Assembly (NCBI RefSeq): GCF_000331305.1
Contig: NZ_KB217478.1
Coordinates: 738,904 to 802,903, forward strand
From: Calothrix sp. PCC 7103
Lineage (GTDB): Bacteria > Cyanobacteriota > Cyanobacteriia > Cyanobacteriales > Nostocaceae
Reading direction: 5' to 3'
DNA length: 64,000 nt
A program made the position numbers and the translations under genes. This document shows positions 16,634 through 24,865 of this stretch, piece after piece. The notes below the pieces were generated by a model. It had not been told where the DNA came from and made no database searches. It was given only the letters and a program-made list of their open reading frames with translations. Within the stretch, counting starts at the first letter, position 1, and every line of letters starts with the position of its first letter.

Positions 16634-18262
16634 ATGGCAGCATCAGCAGCAACATCAATGTGGAGTCCACTCAAACAGCAGGTATTCCGCGCGCTCTGGA
16701 TAGCTTCAGCAATATCAAGCGTTGGAACTTGGATGCATGATGTTGGCGCCGCATGGTTAATGACGACTTTGGCGCCTAATTCTCCGATACTCGTTGCGTT
16801 ATTACAAGCTGCATCTAGCTTACCGTTTTTCTTACTCGCTTTACCGGCTGGCGCCATAGCTGACGTTGTTGACCGTCGTCAGGTGCTACTGTACACACAA
16901 TCTTGGATGCTGTTAGTTGCTACTTTGTTAGGTTTATTAACCATAACAGGAATAGTGGCGCCGTCAAATCCCGCTTCACCGTGGATATTACTAGGCTTAA
17001 CTTTTGCAATGAGCATTGGTAGCTCCATGAATATGCCAGTGTGGCAAGCTGTAACACCTGAACTTGTGACAAAAGAAGAACTACCTCAAGCAGTAACATT
17101 AAGCGGAATAGTCGTAAACCTTTCGCGTTCAATTGGCCCAGCATTAGCAGGTATAATTATTGCTTACTCTGGAACAGGTGTAGTATTTTTACTCAACGCA
17201 GCATCATTTCTAAGCGTAATTTGGGTAATTTACACTTGGAAGCGTGTACATCAGCAAAGTGCTTTACCAACCGAGCGTGTTGTAGGCGCCATCCAAGCAG
17301 GTGTTCGCTACGTTCGTAATGCACCAGTATTTCAATCAGTTATATTTAGGACAATTGCTTATATTTTCTTTGCCAGCGCTTTGTTTGCTTTATTACCTTT
17401 AATTGCGCGTGCAGAGTTAAAACTTGACGCTTTAGGTTATGGTACTATTTTGGGCTTTTGGGGAATTGGAGGATTAGCCGGAGCCTTTGTATTACCAAAA
17501 TTACGGCAGAAGTTTTCCATTGACAGGATAGTTGCTGGTTGTTCAGCAGTAATGGGTTTAATGATGCTGATAATTGCTTCGCAGCATAACTTTTACATAG
17601 TTTGTGCGGTAATGTTGCTAGTGGGAATTTCTTCGTTAGGGGTAATGGTAAGTTTGAATGTGGCTGCTCAAAGTGCAGTCCCAAATTGGGTAAAAGCGCG
17701 CGCTCTTTCTATACAGCTATTAGTATTTCAAGGCAGTATGAGTATAGGGAGTTTACTGTGGGGTACTTTAGCTCAACAGACTTCTTTATCTACAGCGCTT
17801 GCAGTAGCAGGTATGGGTTTATTAGTAGCTATTTTTATTACCGCGCGTTTTCGGCTTAAATGTTCAGAGCTATTAGATTTACGAGCATCGCTACATTGGG
17901 ACCAACCTATACATGCTTTTGAACCTTGTCCAAACGATGGACCAGTTTTAGTAACGCTTGAATATTATATTGACCCCAATAAAGCCGAAGAATTTACTTT
18001 AGCAATGCAAGCACTCGCACGAATTCGGCGCCGTGACGGTGCCATTCAATGGGGATTATATCAAGATGTATCTGACCCAAGTAGATTTGTAGAAACAGCA
18101 CTCGTCGAATCTTGGGCAGAACATCGGCGCCAGTTTGAACGAGTAACAGTTAGTGATAAGGTAATAGAAGACCGAGTGCTTGCGTATCATATTGGCTCGG
18201 AGGCACCGAAAGTTTCAGAAATGCTTTACTCAAAAAAGAGAGTAGAAAGTGCTGAGTGCTGA
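16634..18262 (+). CDS. MFS transporter (EntS-like, MFS_3) with C-terminal ABM-like domain
   Basis: 542 residues. Residues about 10-405 form a 12-helix major facilitator domain with the loop-2/3 signature ADVVDRRQ and the early WMHDVGAAWLMT segment typical of the enterobactin-exporter-like MFS_3 group. The last 120 residues form a soluble domain (GPVLVTLEYYIDPNKAEEF, RRRDGAIQWGLYQD, FVETALVESWAEHRRQ) resembling antibiotic-biosynthesis-monooxygenase-type dimeric alpha/beta barrels. Export of a small metabolite is the family expectation; the substrate is unknown. GGCGCC sites are unusually dense in this gene (16745, 16771, 16850 and more). Confidence 0.88.
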   Translation: MAASAATSMWSPLKQQVFRALWIASAISSVGTWMHDVGAAWLMTTLAPNSPILVALLQAASSLPFFLLALPAGAIADVVDRRQVLLYTQSWMLLVATLLGLLTITGIVAPSNPASPWILLGLTFAMSIGSSMNMPVWQAVTPELVTKEELPQAVTLSGIVVNLSRSIGPALAGIIIAYSGTGVVFLLNAASFLSVIWVIYTWKRVHQQSALPTERVVGAIQAGVRYVRNAPVFQSVIFRTIAYIFFASALFALLPLIARAELKLDALGYGTILGFWGIGGLAGAFVLPKLRQKFSIDRIVAGCSAVMGLMMLIIASQHNFYIVCAVMLLVGISSLGVMVSLNVAAQSAVPNWVKARALSIQLLVFQGSMSIGSLLWGTLAQQTSLSTALAVAGMGLLVAIFITARFRLKCSELLDLRASLHWDQPIHAFEPCPNDGPVLVTLEYYIDPNKAEEFTLAMQALARIRRRDGAIQWGLYQDVSDPSRFVETALVESWAEHRRQFERVTVSDKVIEDRVLAYHIGSEAPKVSEMLYSKKRVESAEC

Positions 18263-18294
18263 GTAAAAAGTTAGGAATTAGCACTCAGTACTGA
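18249..18294. repeat. AGTGCTGAG inverted repeat, copy 1
   Basis: Tandem AGTGCTGAGTGCTGAGT followed by the inverted AGCACTCAGTACT. It starts within the last codons of the MFS gene and resembles the longer element at 24545-24598. Confidence 0.65.
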
Positions 18295-18878
18295 TACTTT
18301 TAATCCGGACAACTTCGGATATCATAGACATCTTGGCTGCCCTAGATATAACAACATCCAGCGAACTAGATGCAGGTGTATCCAACAACGCCTTAAAGTA
18401 AGCTTTAAGGCTCTTAATAATTTGTTTTTTTACAACACCGGGCAAGAGCGTGACAACTCGCAGTATGTCGCATATGTTTGTATCACGTGCAAGCAATTTA
18501 TGACTTTCGCGCGTCTTGCGTCTGCTTGTGTCAAAGATGGAGCAATTGCTTCTCATCTTTATTTATTATCGCATAAATGTACAAAAAAGTTCCAAAATGT
18601 TTCTAAAAACATGCTCCTAGTAATTGCTCTTTATGGCAATTAAATTAGGGTCGCGTTTTGTTGTCTCCGCCCATACTTGTTAAAATTCTGTTCTTGTCAT
18701 AATTGTTACTTTTGATTAATCTATTTTTTTATCGCTTTTTAGTTTAGAGTTTTAATTATTACATAAAATTTCAAAATTAAGAGATTTTTCGCTCTGCGGT
18801 AATAATCTTTATCAGTGTGAATACAGGCAACGAATGTGAGAAATTAGTCTTTCGTTACATCCGTTGCAAAATGCTATA
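18295..18878. other. Gene-poor gap between MFS and carotenoid oxygenase genes
   Basis: Short frames exist on both strands (for example 18278-18556 minus), but none has a ribosome site or recognisable family. Near 18840-18872 there is an ACATCCGTTGCA short-repeat unit. No tRNA, hairpin terminator or relic was identified with confidence. Confidence 0.5.
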
Positions 18879-20252
18879 CTATTCAAATGAAACCCAGGCG
18901 CCATGAAATCCATAAGGTACTCGTTGAGGAATAAGTACACGCGCGACTGGTTCACTGGTGATATCTTGGGCGTTAATAATTACAAGTTCTGATGTTTCGG
19001 TGTTGCTATCAAATACGAAGGTAATTAACCAACCTTGGTCTTCGTATGTGTTTTTGTTAGATGGTGCGAATACTGCTTCACCACCGTAACGACCTTTGCC
19101 AAAGTTATGTATTTGCGATGTTGACTTTTCAAAATCGTATTTTATAACACCGTCAAATAAAGGTACAGAAGTCGGTGCAGCTTTTCCACTGTAACCGTAA
19201 CGATTTTTTCGTCCTTGTAGGTTTTCGTTGATGCGCGGAAATTCTGATGGTGTGTCGTCGAGCATTTCTTCGCGCACGCTTCCAGTTTTTAAGTTAAATT
19301 TCCAGCGATATAAACGGGGAATATCTCCATCTCCTTCTGTCTTTTCTGACATTAAAACACTAGTGTGACTCATGCGACATGCAATAAGTACTACTTCGTC
19401 TCCTTCTTCGTAAGCATTGAGGGTATGGAAAATATAACAAGCAGAAGTTTCAAACCAGCGAATATTACTATTATTTCCATGACGTGGCAGAATACCAAAA
19501 CGACTAGGTTTGTTACTTTCAAACATTAGTCCAGGTACCCCTTGCTGCATTCGCTGCATACTAAAAGTTAAGGGCAAGTCCATGAATATTGTATAGTTTT
19601 CTGTAATTGCAAAATCATGCATCATTACTGCCATTGGTATATCAATGGGTACTGTTCTTAATAATTCGCCTGTTGCTGATACTACGCTGTATTTTACGTA
19701 AGGTGGTGCAAAGCCGTAACCGAAGAACATCATTTCACCCGTTACTGGGTCTACTTTTGGATGTGCTGTAAAGGCTGATGTTAGCTTGCCGTTATAAGTA
19801 TATTCCCCAATTGTATCTAACTCTGGTGTTTTGATAGCGTGCGGCGCCCCACCTTCCCATGTTGCTAATAGTTGACCTGCGTGCCATACGAGTGCGGTGT
19901 TCGCTGTGTTTTTTCCTGGGCCATGTGGATTATTTGGTTGTGGAGGTTCTAATAGTCCGCTCCATACAGCTTTACCAACTTGATTTTCTATATTCCAACC
20001 CCGTGTTCTAATATAGCGATTGCGGTATGTGGCTTTACCGTTATTAATGTACACACCGTGCAGCATTCCATCTCCGTCAAACCAATGATATTGACCAATA
20101 GGCGCCCATTGAGGGTTTGGGCCATTACGGAGGAACATTCCTGATAGTTCAGAGGGTATTGTGCCAATAACCTTTAAAGCGTCACTAGTCATTTCATTGT
20201 TGACTGGGGCGAAATTACCTTCCAGATAAGGATTGGCTGTTGTTACTGTCAT
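18879..20252 (-). CDS. Carotenoid oxygenase (RPE65/CCD family)
   Basis: 457 residues, the usual size for retinal-pigment/carotenoid-cleavage dioxygenases. The four iron-binding histidines appear at H164 (TAHPKVD), H212 (MMHDFAITENY), H276 (IFHTLNAYEE) and H450 (YGFHGAWV), in the seven-bladed propeller order, with LRNGPNPQ and HWFDGDGMLHGV near the N-terminus. It should cleave a carotenoid or apocarotenoid double bond with O2 to give aldehydes such as retinal or other apocarotenals. The cleavage position cannot be assigned. No signal peptide is seen, so it is cytosolic or peripherally membrane-bound. Confidence 0.93.
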   Translation of the reverse strand: MTVTTANPYLEGNFAPVNNEMTSDALKVIGTIPSELSGMFLRNGPNPQWAPIGQYHWFDGDGMLHGVYINNGKATYRNRYIRTRGWNIENQVGKAVWSGLLEPPQPNNPHGPGKNTANTALVWHAGQLLATWEGGAPHAIKTPELDTIGEYTYNGKLTSAFTAHPKVDPVTGEMMFFGYGFAPPYVKYSVVSATGELLRTVPIDIPMAVMMHDFAITENYTIFMDLPLTFSMQRMQQGVPGLMFESNKPSRFGILPRHGNNSNIRWFETSACYIFHTLNAYEEGDEVVLIACRMSHTSVLMSEKTEGDGDIPRLYRWKFNLKTGSVREEMLDDTPSEFPRINENLQGRKNRYGYSGKAAPTSVPLFDGVIKYDFEKSTSQIHNFGKGRYGGEAVFAPSNKNTYEDQGWLITFVFDSNTETSELVIINAQDITSEPVARVLIPQRVPYGFHGAWVSFE

Positions 20253-20397
20253 GTTTGTGTGTGAGTTCGATATGTAATCTCCTGTATTATTCTGGCGTGA
20301 AAATATTGAATTGGCGAGGTAAAGATATCATTCACCTTTCATCCCTGCCCTGAAGGGTCAGGGTTTTCAGGGTGTTTTCTTATAAAAAACTTGTAAG

Positions 20398-20461
20398 GTG
20401 CGTGACGCTACTAAATTGCTTACTTCGTTTAAGATTGTTGATGGCGTCACGCACCCTACCA
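20398..20461. repeat. GTGCGTGACGC inverted-repeat element, copy 1
   Basis: The outer arms GGTGCGTGACGC and GCGTCACGCACC enclose about 36 bases. It lies directly before the phosphatase gene. Related elements occur at 26229-26290 and 26410-26482, so this is a small dispersed, MITE-like repeat family. Confidence 0.75.
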
Positions 20462-20462
20462 C

Positions 20463-21101
20463 ATGACTTTAACGCTTTATTTTCTTCGTCACGGGCAAAC
20501 TGAATGTAGTCGCAGTAACTTTTACTGTGGTTCTATAGACCCTGAACTAACTCCAGATGGAATGGAAATGGCAGAGGTTTTTGCTGATGCTTATGCTTCT
20601 ACGCATTGGAAAGCTATTTTTTCTAGTCCTATGCAGCGTACAATTGCTACGGCTAAACCTTTGTGCGATATCGTTAAGCTACAGCCTGAACTTCGCGATG
20701 GTTTAAAAGAAATTAATTATGGTCAGTGGGAAGGTAAAACTCCTGAAACTGTAAGTATTGATTTTCATGATGAGTATATTCGCTGGCTTGCTGACCCTGC
20801 TTGGTATGCACCCACTGGTGGAGAAATGGCTATAGCTATAGCTTCGCGCGCTATGCAAGTTATTGAGGAAATTAAACAACGTTATACTGATGGTAATGTA
20901 TTAGTTGTTTCCCATAAAGCTACTATTCGCATCATGTTATGTAGTCTTATGGGTATTGATGTTGGTCGTTTTCGCTATCGTTTAGGCTGTCCAGTTGGTT
21001 CTGTTAGTGTAGTAGAATTTACCTCACATGGACCTCTTTTAAAAGCATTAGCTGACCGTACTCATCAAAGTACACGTTTGCGAAATTTACCAGGAACTTA
21101 A
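20463..21101 (+). CDS. Histidine phosphatase (phosphoglycerate-mutase-like) family protein
   Basis: 212 residues. LYFLRHGQTE near residue 5 holds the phospho-acceptor His of the RHG motif. FSSPMQRTIATA, LKEINYGQWEGKT (second acid/arginine region) and VVSHKATIRIML (second catalytic His) complete the active site. Members dephosphorylate sugar phosphates, phosphoserine or alpha-ribazole phosphate; the substrate is not clear here. The ATG comes one base after the GTGCGTGACGC repeat, so the repeat supplies its upstream region. A hairpin terminator follows at 21118-21149. Confidence 0.9.
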   Translation: MTLTLYFLRHGQTECSRSNFYCGSIDPELTPDGMEMAEVFADAYASTHWKAIFSSPMQRTIATAKPLCDIVKLQPELRDGLKEINYGQWEGKTPETVSIDFHDEYIRWLADPAWYAPTGGEMAIAIASRAMQVIEEIKQRYTDGNVLVVSHKATIRIMLCSLMGIDVGRFRYRLGCPVGSVSVVEFTSHGPLLKALADRTHQSTRLRNLPGT

Positions 21102-21117
21102 ATAAACCCGCTTTAAG

Positions 21118-21149
21118 AATGTATTAGTAATTATTAATACATTTTTTTT
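21118..21149 (+). terminator. Rho-independent terminator after the phosphatase gene
   Basis: Stem AATGTATTA / TAATACATT with an 8-base loop, followed by eight T residues, 17 bases after the stop codon. Confidence 0.75.
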
Positions 21150-21272
21150 GTGCAGTAGCTACTATAACAGCTTGGATAACAAGAGATGTATAGTGATATC
21201 AAGTTCTGTATGTGTTTAACGACACCATACTTTGCATATGAAACAATCAGTAATTGATTATGGTTTACATCT

Positions 21273-21614
21273 ATGAATCTACTTGATTGCACAACTTGGA
21301 TTAAAAAGCTAGTGTTATTAACAACATTAACGGTAGCTACTAGTGTGAGTTTATCATTTGGTATTTCCGCAGAAGCACAGTTAAATCCTCGCCCCAGTAT
21401 TTTTAAAGAGTACCCTTACAGACGCGCTCAAGGGCGTAAAATTAAACGTGGCTCAACTCTAAAACCCAAAGCTAAACCACCTAATATTAAACAGAAAAAA
21501 CGAGGCGCCGTTGCAAATAATCGCAGAAGACCTTTTACTAAAGTAGAGAAAAAATCACCCAATGAACCGCTTACAATAGAATTTCGCGCTCCTGGATATC
21601 GTGGTTCACGTTGA
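21273..21614 (+). CDS. Small basic secreted hypothetical protein
   Basis: 113 residues. The N-terminus is a typical signal peptide (KKLVLLTTLTVATSVSLSFG then SAEAQ, cleavage likely after AEA near residue 37). The mature part is short and very basic, with RGSTLKPKAKPPNIKQKK and RRRPFTKVEKK, and appears unstructured. Nothing resembling an enzyme is present. The role is unknown; a cell-envelope or polyanion-binding protein is only a guess. Confidence 0.65.
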   Translation: MNLLDCTTWIKKLVLLTTLTVATSVSLSFGISAEAQLNPRPSIFKEYPYRRAQGRKIKRGSTLKPKAKPPNIKQKKRGAVANNRRRPFTKVEKKSPNEPLTIEFRAPGYRGSR

Positions 21615-21628
21615 TGTAGCCTCGGAAT

Positions 21629-22341
21629 TAAGACAATTCCTTTGCGACACATGGCTTATGGTGATGTTTTATCATTGCAAGTTTACAAGTTTATCGGCGC
21701 CCAATCTGGCAACAAAGTTTATATCCAATCAAACTTATCATGGCGCCGAAATTTCTGCTTCCCGTTTGTAACCCAATAGGAACAAATGAACGCGCACAAC
21801 ACTTTTCTCCAGGACGCTATTGCAGCTACAAACCGAAGGATTGGAATCTAATTTTTTGGGACTACGAAAAAGAAGCTGATGATTTAGCAGCTTTTGCTAA
21901 ATCTCAACTTCTGCTGGAAATAGAGGTCGTCAGACACAACTATCTAACCATTATCAAGCAGAAATTCGCTCAACTTTTATAAAAAATTAATTCTTCGAGC
22001 AGTGTCACCTTTACTCAAAAATTCCGCTACAAGCTACAGTCACTTAGTTTAGATGCTGACTATTTGATTGATTTACATAGTTCAACCAATCAAGGGTTGA
22101 ATTATCTCTATTATTTTCATAAGCGTGAACAGAGTTGCAAACATTTTTTACTTTATTTCGGAATTTTACTCGATGAGTATGATGGTTTATTAGACGCGCT
22201 AATATCATAAAGTATTTTGCGCCTCTGGGAGGTCTGATTCAAGATAGACTCAATTTAGGTAAGTATGTGAAAGTTGGAGATATTATTTATAAGATATTAA
22301 ATTTTAATAAGCAAGGTGAGTTTGTTGTGGGAGTGGGTTAA
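21629..22341 (+). pseudogene. Decayed succinylglutamate desuccinylase/aspartoacylase-like (M14) gene
   Basis: Pieces in three frames keep the order of one enzyme. IPLRHMAYGDVLSLQVYKFI and YIQSNL come first, then a one-base insertion before HGAEI. Next is PVCNPIGTNERAQHFSPGRY with WDYEKEADDLAAFAKSQ, continuing after a frame change or stop into LDADYLIDLHSSTNQGLNYL. The end is GGLIQDRLNLGKYVKVGD and LNFNKQG, with TAA at 22341. The zinc-site region around HGAE has lost about 25 residues by deletion, and a large section before GGLIQ is missing. It is a clear multi-lesion relic. The enzyme family removes acyl groups from amino acids. Confidence 0.82.
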
Positions 22342-22416
22342 TAGATTAAACTTGGATGGTAGCATTTACCAAAAATCAAGTAAGGTTAGAATCATAATTT
22401 AAGGGTGGAGTTCCAA

Positions 22417-23373
22417 GTGAGCAGTATTGAAAATGACATTTATTCATTTTCAGAAGAGGTGATGATTCCCCAGGCACCTCCTGAGTTTAAGTCGGGATTT
22501 ATCGGTATTATTGGTCGTCCCAATGTCGGTAAATCTACTTTGATGAATCAATTAGTAGGTCAAAAAATTGCCATAACTTCACCTGTGGCGCAAACAACAC
22601 GGAACCGTTTGCGTGGAATTTTGACGACACCAAAAGCTCAGTTAATATTCGTCGATACTCCAGGAATTCATAAACCCCATCACCAATTGGGTGAAGTTTT
22701 AGTACAAAATGCCAAAATAGCGATTGAATCGGTTGATGTTGTATTGTTTGTTGTTGATGCTTCTGTGAATTGCGGTACTGGTGATTTGTACATTGCTGAT
22801 TTAGTTAGTCGTAGTCAAACTCCTATAATTCTGGGATTAAACAAAATTGACCAACAACCACAGAATGCCGATGCGATTGATGCCAGCTATATGCAGATGG
22901 CTGAGTTACACAAATGGCAGACGATTAAGTTTTCTGCCCAAAACGGTCAGGGATTGCCACAGCTTGAAGATAAATTAATTGAACGATTAGAAAGCGGACC
23001 CTATTATTATCCACCCGATTTAGTTACCGACCAACCCGAACGCTTTATTATGGGTGAACTTATCCGCGAACAAATACTTTTGCTAACGCGCGAAGAAGTT
23101 CCTCACTCTGTGGCTGTTGCTATCGACAAGGTTGAAGAAACACCCACTATTACCCGTGTTATCGCGACGATTAACGTTGAGCGCGATTCGCAAAAAGGAA
23201 TTTTAATTGGCAAAGGTGGAACTATGCTCAAATCTATCGGTAGTGCCGCACGTGAGCAGATTCAAAAATTGATTGCAGGTAAAGTATACCTCGAATTGTT
23301 CGTGAAAGTACAGCCCAAATGGCGCCAGTCACGAATTCGACTTGCTGAACTTGGCTATCGCGTTGAGGAATAG
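22417..23373 (+). CDS. era: GTPase Era
   Basis: 318 residues from GTG 22417, preceded by GGAG at 6-base spacing; the in-frame GTG at 22405 overlaps that ribosome site. G motifs: GRPNVGKST (P loop), DTPGIHKPHHQLG, NKID, and FSAQNGQGL as the G5 region. The C-terminal KH domain has the RNA-binding GKGGTMLKSIGSAAR. Era binds the 3' end of 16S rRNA and checks 30S maturation. Full length with all motifs intact. The nearest neighbour is a small acidic protein gene 120 bases downstream. Confidence 0.96.
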   Translation: MSSIENDIYSFSEEVMIPQAPPEFKSGFIGIIGRPNVGKSTLMNQLVGQKIAITSPVAQTTRNRLRGILTTPKAQLIFVDTPGIHKPHHQLGEVLVQNAKIAIESVDVVLFVVDASVNCGTGDLYIADLVSRSQTPIILGLNKIDQQPQNADAIDASYMQMAELHKWQTIKFSAQNGQGLPQLEDKLIERLESGPYYYPPDLVTDQPERFIMGELIREQILLLTREEVPHSVAVAIDKVEETPTITRVIATINVERDSQKGILIGKGGTMLKSIGSAAREQIQKLIAGKVYLELFVKVQPKWRQSRIRLAELGYRVEE

Positions 23374-23493
23374 CCAAGAATAATATAGTCTATTTCATAC
23401 ACGTTGATAGTTTTTTTGTATGAGTGGGAATAATAATTAAGGAAATTAGTAGTTAATTATTTATTCAACTTATAATTACTTTCATTTAAGACA

Positions 23494-23733
23494 ATGGAGC
23501 CAAACCAGCAAGAACAGCGATTCGCTGCCGACCAAGATTTCCTTAAATCCCTCGATGAACTAGAGGATATTCTCCAAGAAAATCTTCTAGAAGACGAGGT
23601 GCCACTACCCGAAGAACAAATTCCAACTCAGTCACCTGACGAACTAAATGTAGAACTGGCAGCTTGGGAGGATGCAGTCGCTGACATAGAACAATATTTT
23701 CAAAGCAAGCAGAAAAAAGACCCCTCATCGTAA
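23494..23733 (+). CDS. Small acidic cyanobacterial hypothetical protein
   Basis: 79 residues, strongly acidic (LDELEDILQENLLEDEVPLP) with a C-terminal helix ending YFQSKQKKDPSS. No cysteine, span or signal. Its position between era and a converging rRNA methylase is all that context offers. The stop codon lies inside the hairpin at 23729-23756. The real-gene call rests on composition and on opposite-strand frames being poorer; the function is unknown. Confidence 0.65.
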   Translation: MEPNQQEQRFAADQDFLKSLDELEDILQENLLEDEVPLPEEQIPTQSPDELNVELAAWEDAVADIEQYFQSKQKKDPSS

Positions 23734-23756
23734 TAATTACTGAAGTAATTATTACG
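23729..23756. terminator. Bidirectional hairpin between converging genes
   Basis: A perfect 12-bp stem CGTAATAATTAC / GTAATTATTACG with loop TGAA. The TAA stops of both converging genes (23731-23733 plus, 23752-23754 minus) lie within its arms. It probably ends transcription in both directions. Confidence 0.65.
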
Positions 23757-24534
23757 ACAAATGCTTCTGTCGCATTGCTTCGTATAGCAGCAATGCTGAG
23801 GCAATGGCAACGTTTAATGACTCAACGTTTGGGCTAAGGGGTATATTGACTTGTATATCCGCCATTGCCACCAATTCTTCTGATAACCCCGCACCCTCAT
23901 TACCCAACAAAATCAAACTTGGCTTTTGCCAGTCCACTTCCCAATAAGTTTTTGCGGCGCCTGGTAATGTTGCCACTATTTGCATTCCAGCGTTTTTAGC
24001 TAAACTAACTGTATTTTTTAAATCTTCGCTTACAGACATTGGAACTCTAAACCATTGCCCTGCGCTTGCTCTCATCACTTTAGGGTTGTCTAAATCGACA
24101 CTCCCTTTACTAAGCCATAGTCCAGACACACCCGCACCAGCAGCAGTGCGAACGATTGTACCTAAATTACCTGGGTCTTGAATTGTCTCCAAGGCAATTA
24201 CTAACCCAGAAAATGATATTTTTTGTACTTGATAATTGCGCTTGGCTGTCGTAACAACTCCATCCGGTCGTACTGTTGTTGCTAATGCACTTAATACTTC
24301 TTCACTCACAACTTCTACACGCTCACATTTTTGAGAAGCTTTCTCCCACAGTTCAAAATGCGTTGTTTGCCATTTTTCTGTGCAACATAAAGTCATCAAA
24401 GGATAATCAACAGCACAAGCTTCTTCGAGCAAATGTGTTCCCTCGAGTAATAGCAAATCCTGACTATGACGCTCTTTGGAAGAGTGCAGCTTGCGAATTT
24501 GCTTTACTAGAGGATTTTGTAAACTAGTTAACAT
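23752..24534 (-). CDS. TrmH/SpoU-family RNA 2'-O-methyltransferase
   Basis: 260 residues. The N-terminal substrate-binding domain begins NPLVKQIRKLHSSKERH (similar to RlmB/TsnR). The SPOUT domain carries the three family motifs: ETIQDPGNLGTIVRTAAG (motif 1), LILLGNEGAGLSEE (motif 2) and IPLSPNVESLNVAIASALLLYE (motif 3), the deep trefoil knot that binds SAM. It should methylate a ribose in rRNA or tRNA; the exact site is not deducible. It converges with the small acidic gene and shares the hairpin at its 3' end. Confidence 0.92.
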   Translation of the reverse strand: MLTSLQNPLVKQIRKLHSSKERHSQDLLLLEGTHLLEEACAVDYPLMTLCCTEKWQTTHFELWEKASQKCERVEVVSEEVLSALATTVRPDGVVTTAKRNYQVQKISFSGLVIALETIQDPGNLGTIVRTAAGAGVSGLWLSKGSVDLDNPKVMRASAGQWFRVPMSVSEDLKNTVSLAKNAGMQIVATLPGAAKTYWEVDWQKPSLILLGNEGAGLSEELVAMADIQVNIPLSPNVESLNVAIASALLLYEAMRQKHLS

Positions 24535-24544
24535 AAATAGTGTA

Positions 24545-24598
24545 AAGTGCTGAGTGCTGAGTGCTGAGTTTTTACTTTTTACTCAGCACTCAGCACTT
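24545..24598. repeat. AGTGCTGAG inverted repeat, copy 2
   Basis: Three tandem AGTGCTG units followed by the inverted ACTCAGCACTCAGCACT, able to form a long hairpin. It lies between the rRNA methylase start and tRNA-Leu. The related element is at 18249-18294. Confidence 0.75.
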
Positions 24599-24613
24599 TC
24601 TACTTATTAAAGT

Positions 24614-24694
24614 GCGGAACTCGGGACTTGAACCCGAAAGCCTTGCGGCACATGAACCTGAATCATGCGCGTCTGCCAATTCCGCCAGTTCCGC
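24614..24694 (-). tRNA. trnL: tRNA-Leu (CAG)
   Basis: 81 bases on the minus strand. The acceptor stem GCGGAAC pairs with GTTCCGC. The anticodon arm CATGA-TTCAGGT-TCATG gives anticodon CAG. A variable arm typical of class II leucine tRNAs (TGCCGCAAGGC region) and TTCAAGT T loop are present. CCA is not encoded. Confidence 0.95.
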
Positions 24695-24865
24695 TGGCTT
24701 GTTTTAACTCACAGTCTACAATTGTGACTTACTTATATTTTATTGTCAATAGCGTACTTTTGACTCTTGATGTAATTATTTTCTTGTTTATGTAGTCTAA
24801 AAATGTAGACAAATTAATTCTTTACTGTAGAATCTTAACCAACTTCCAACGTATAAATTTAATTC

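Noticed and set aside
18278-18556. 92-codon minus-strand frame between the MFS and carotenoid oxygenase genes
   Set aside because: No ribosome site, no family resemblance, and it begins within repeat-bearing sequence; overlapping plus-strand frames are equally long.
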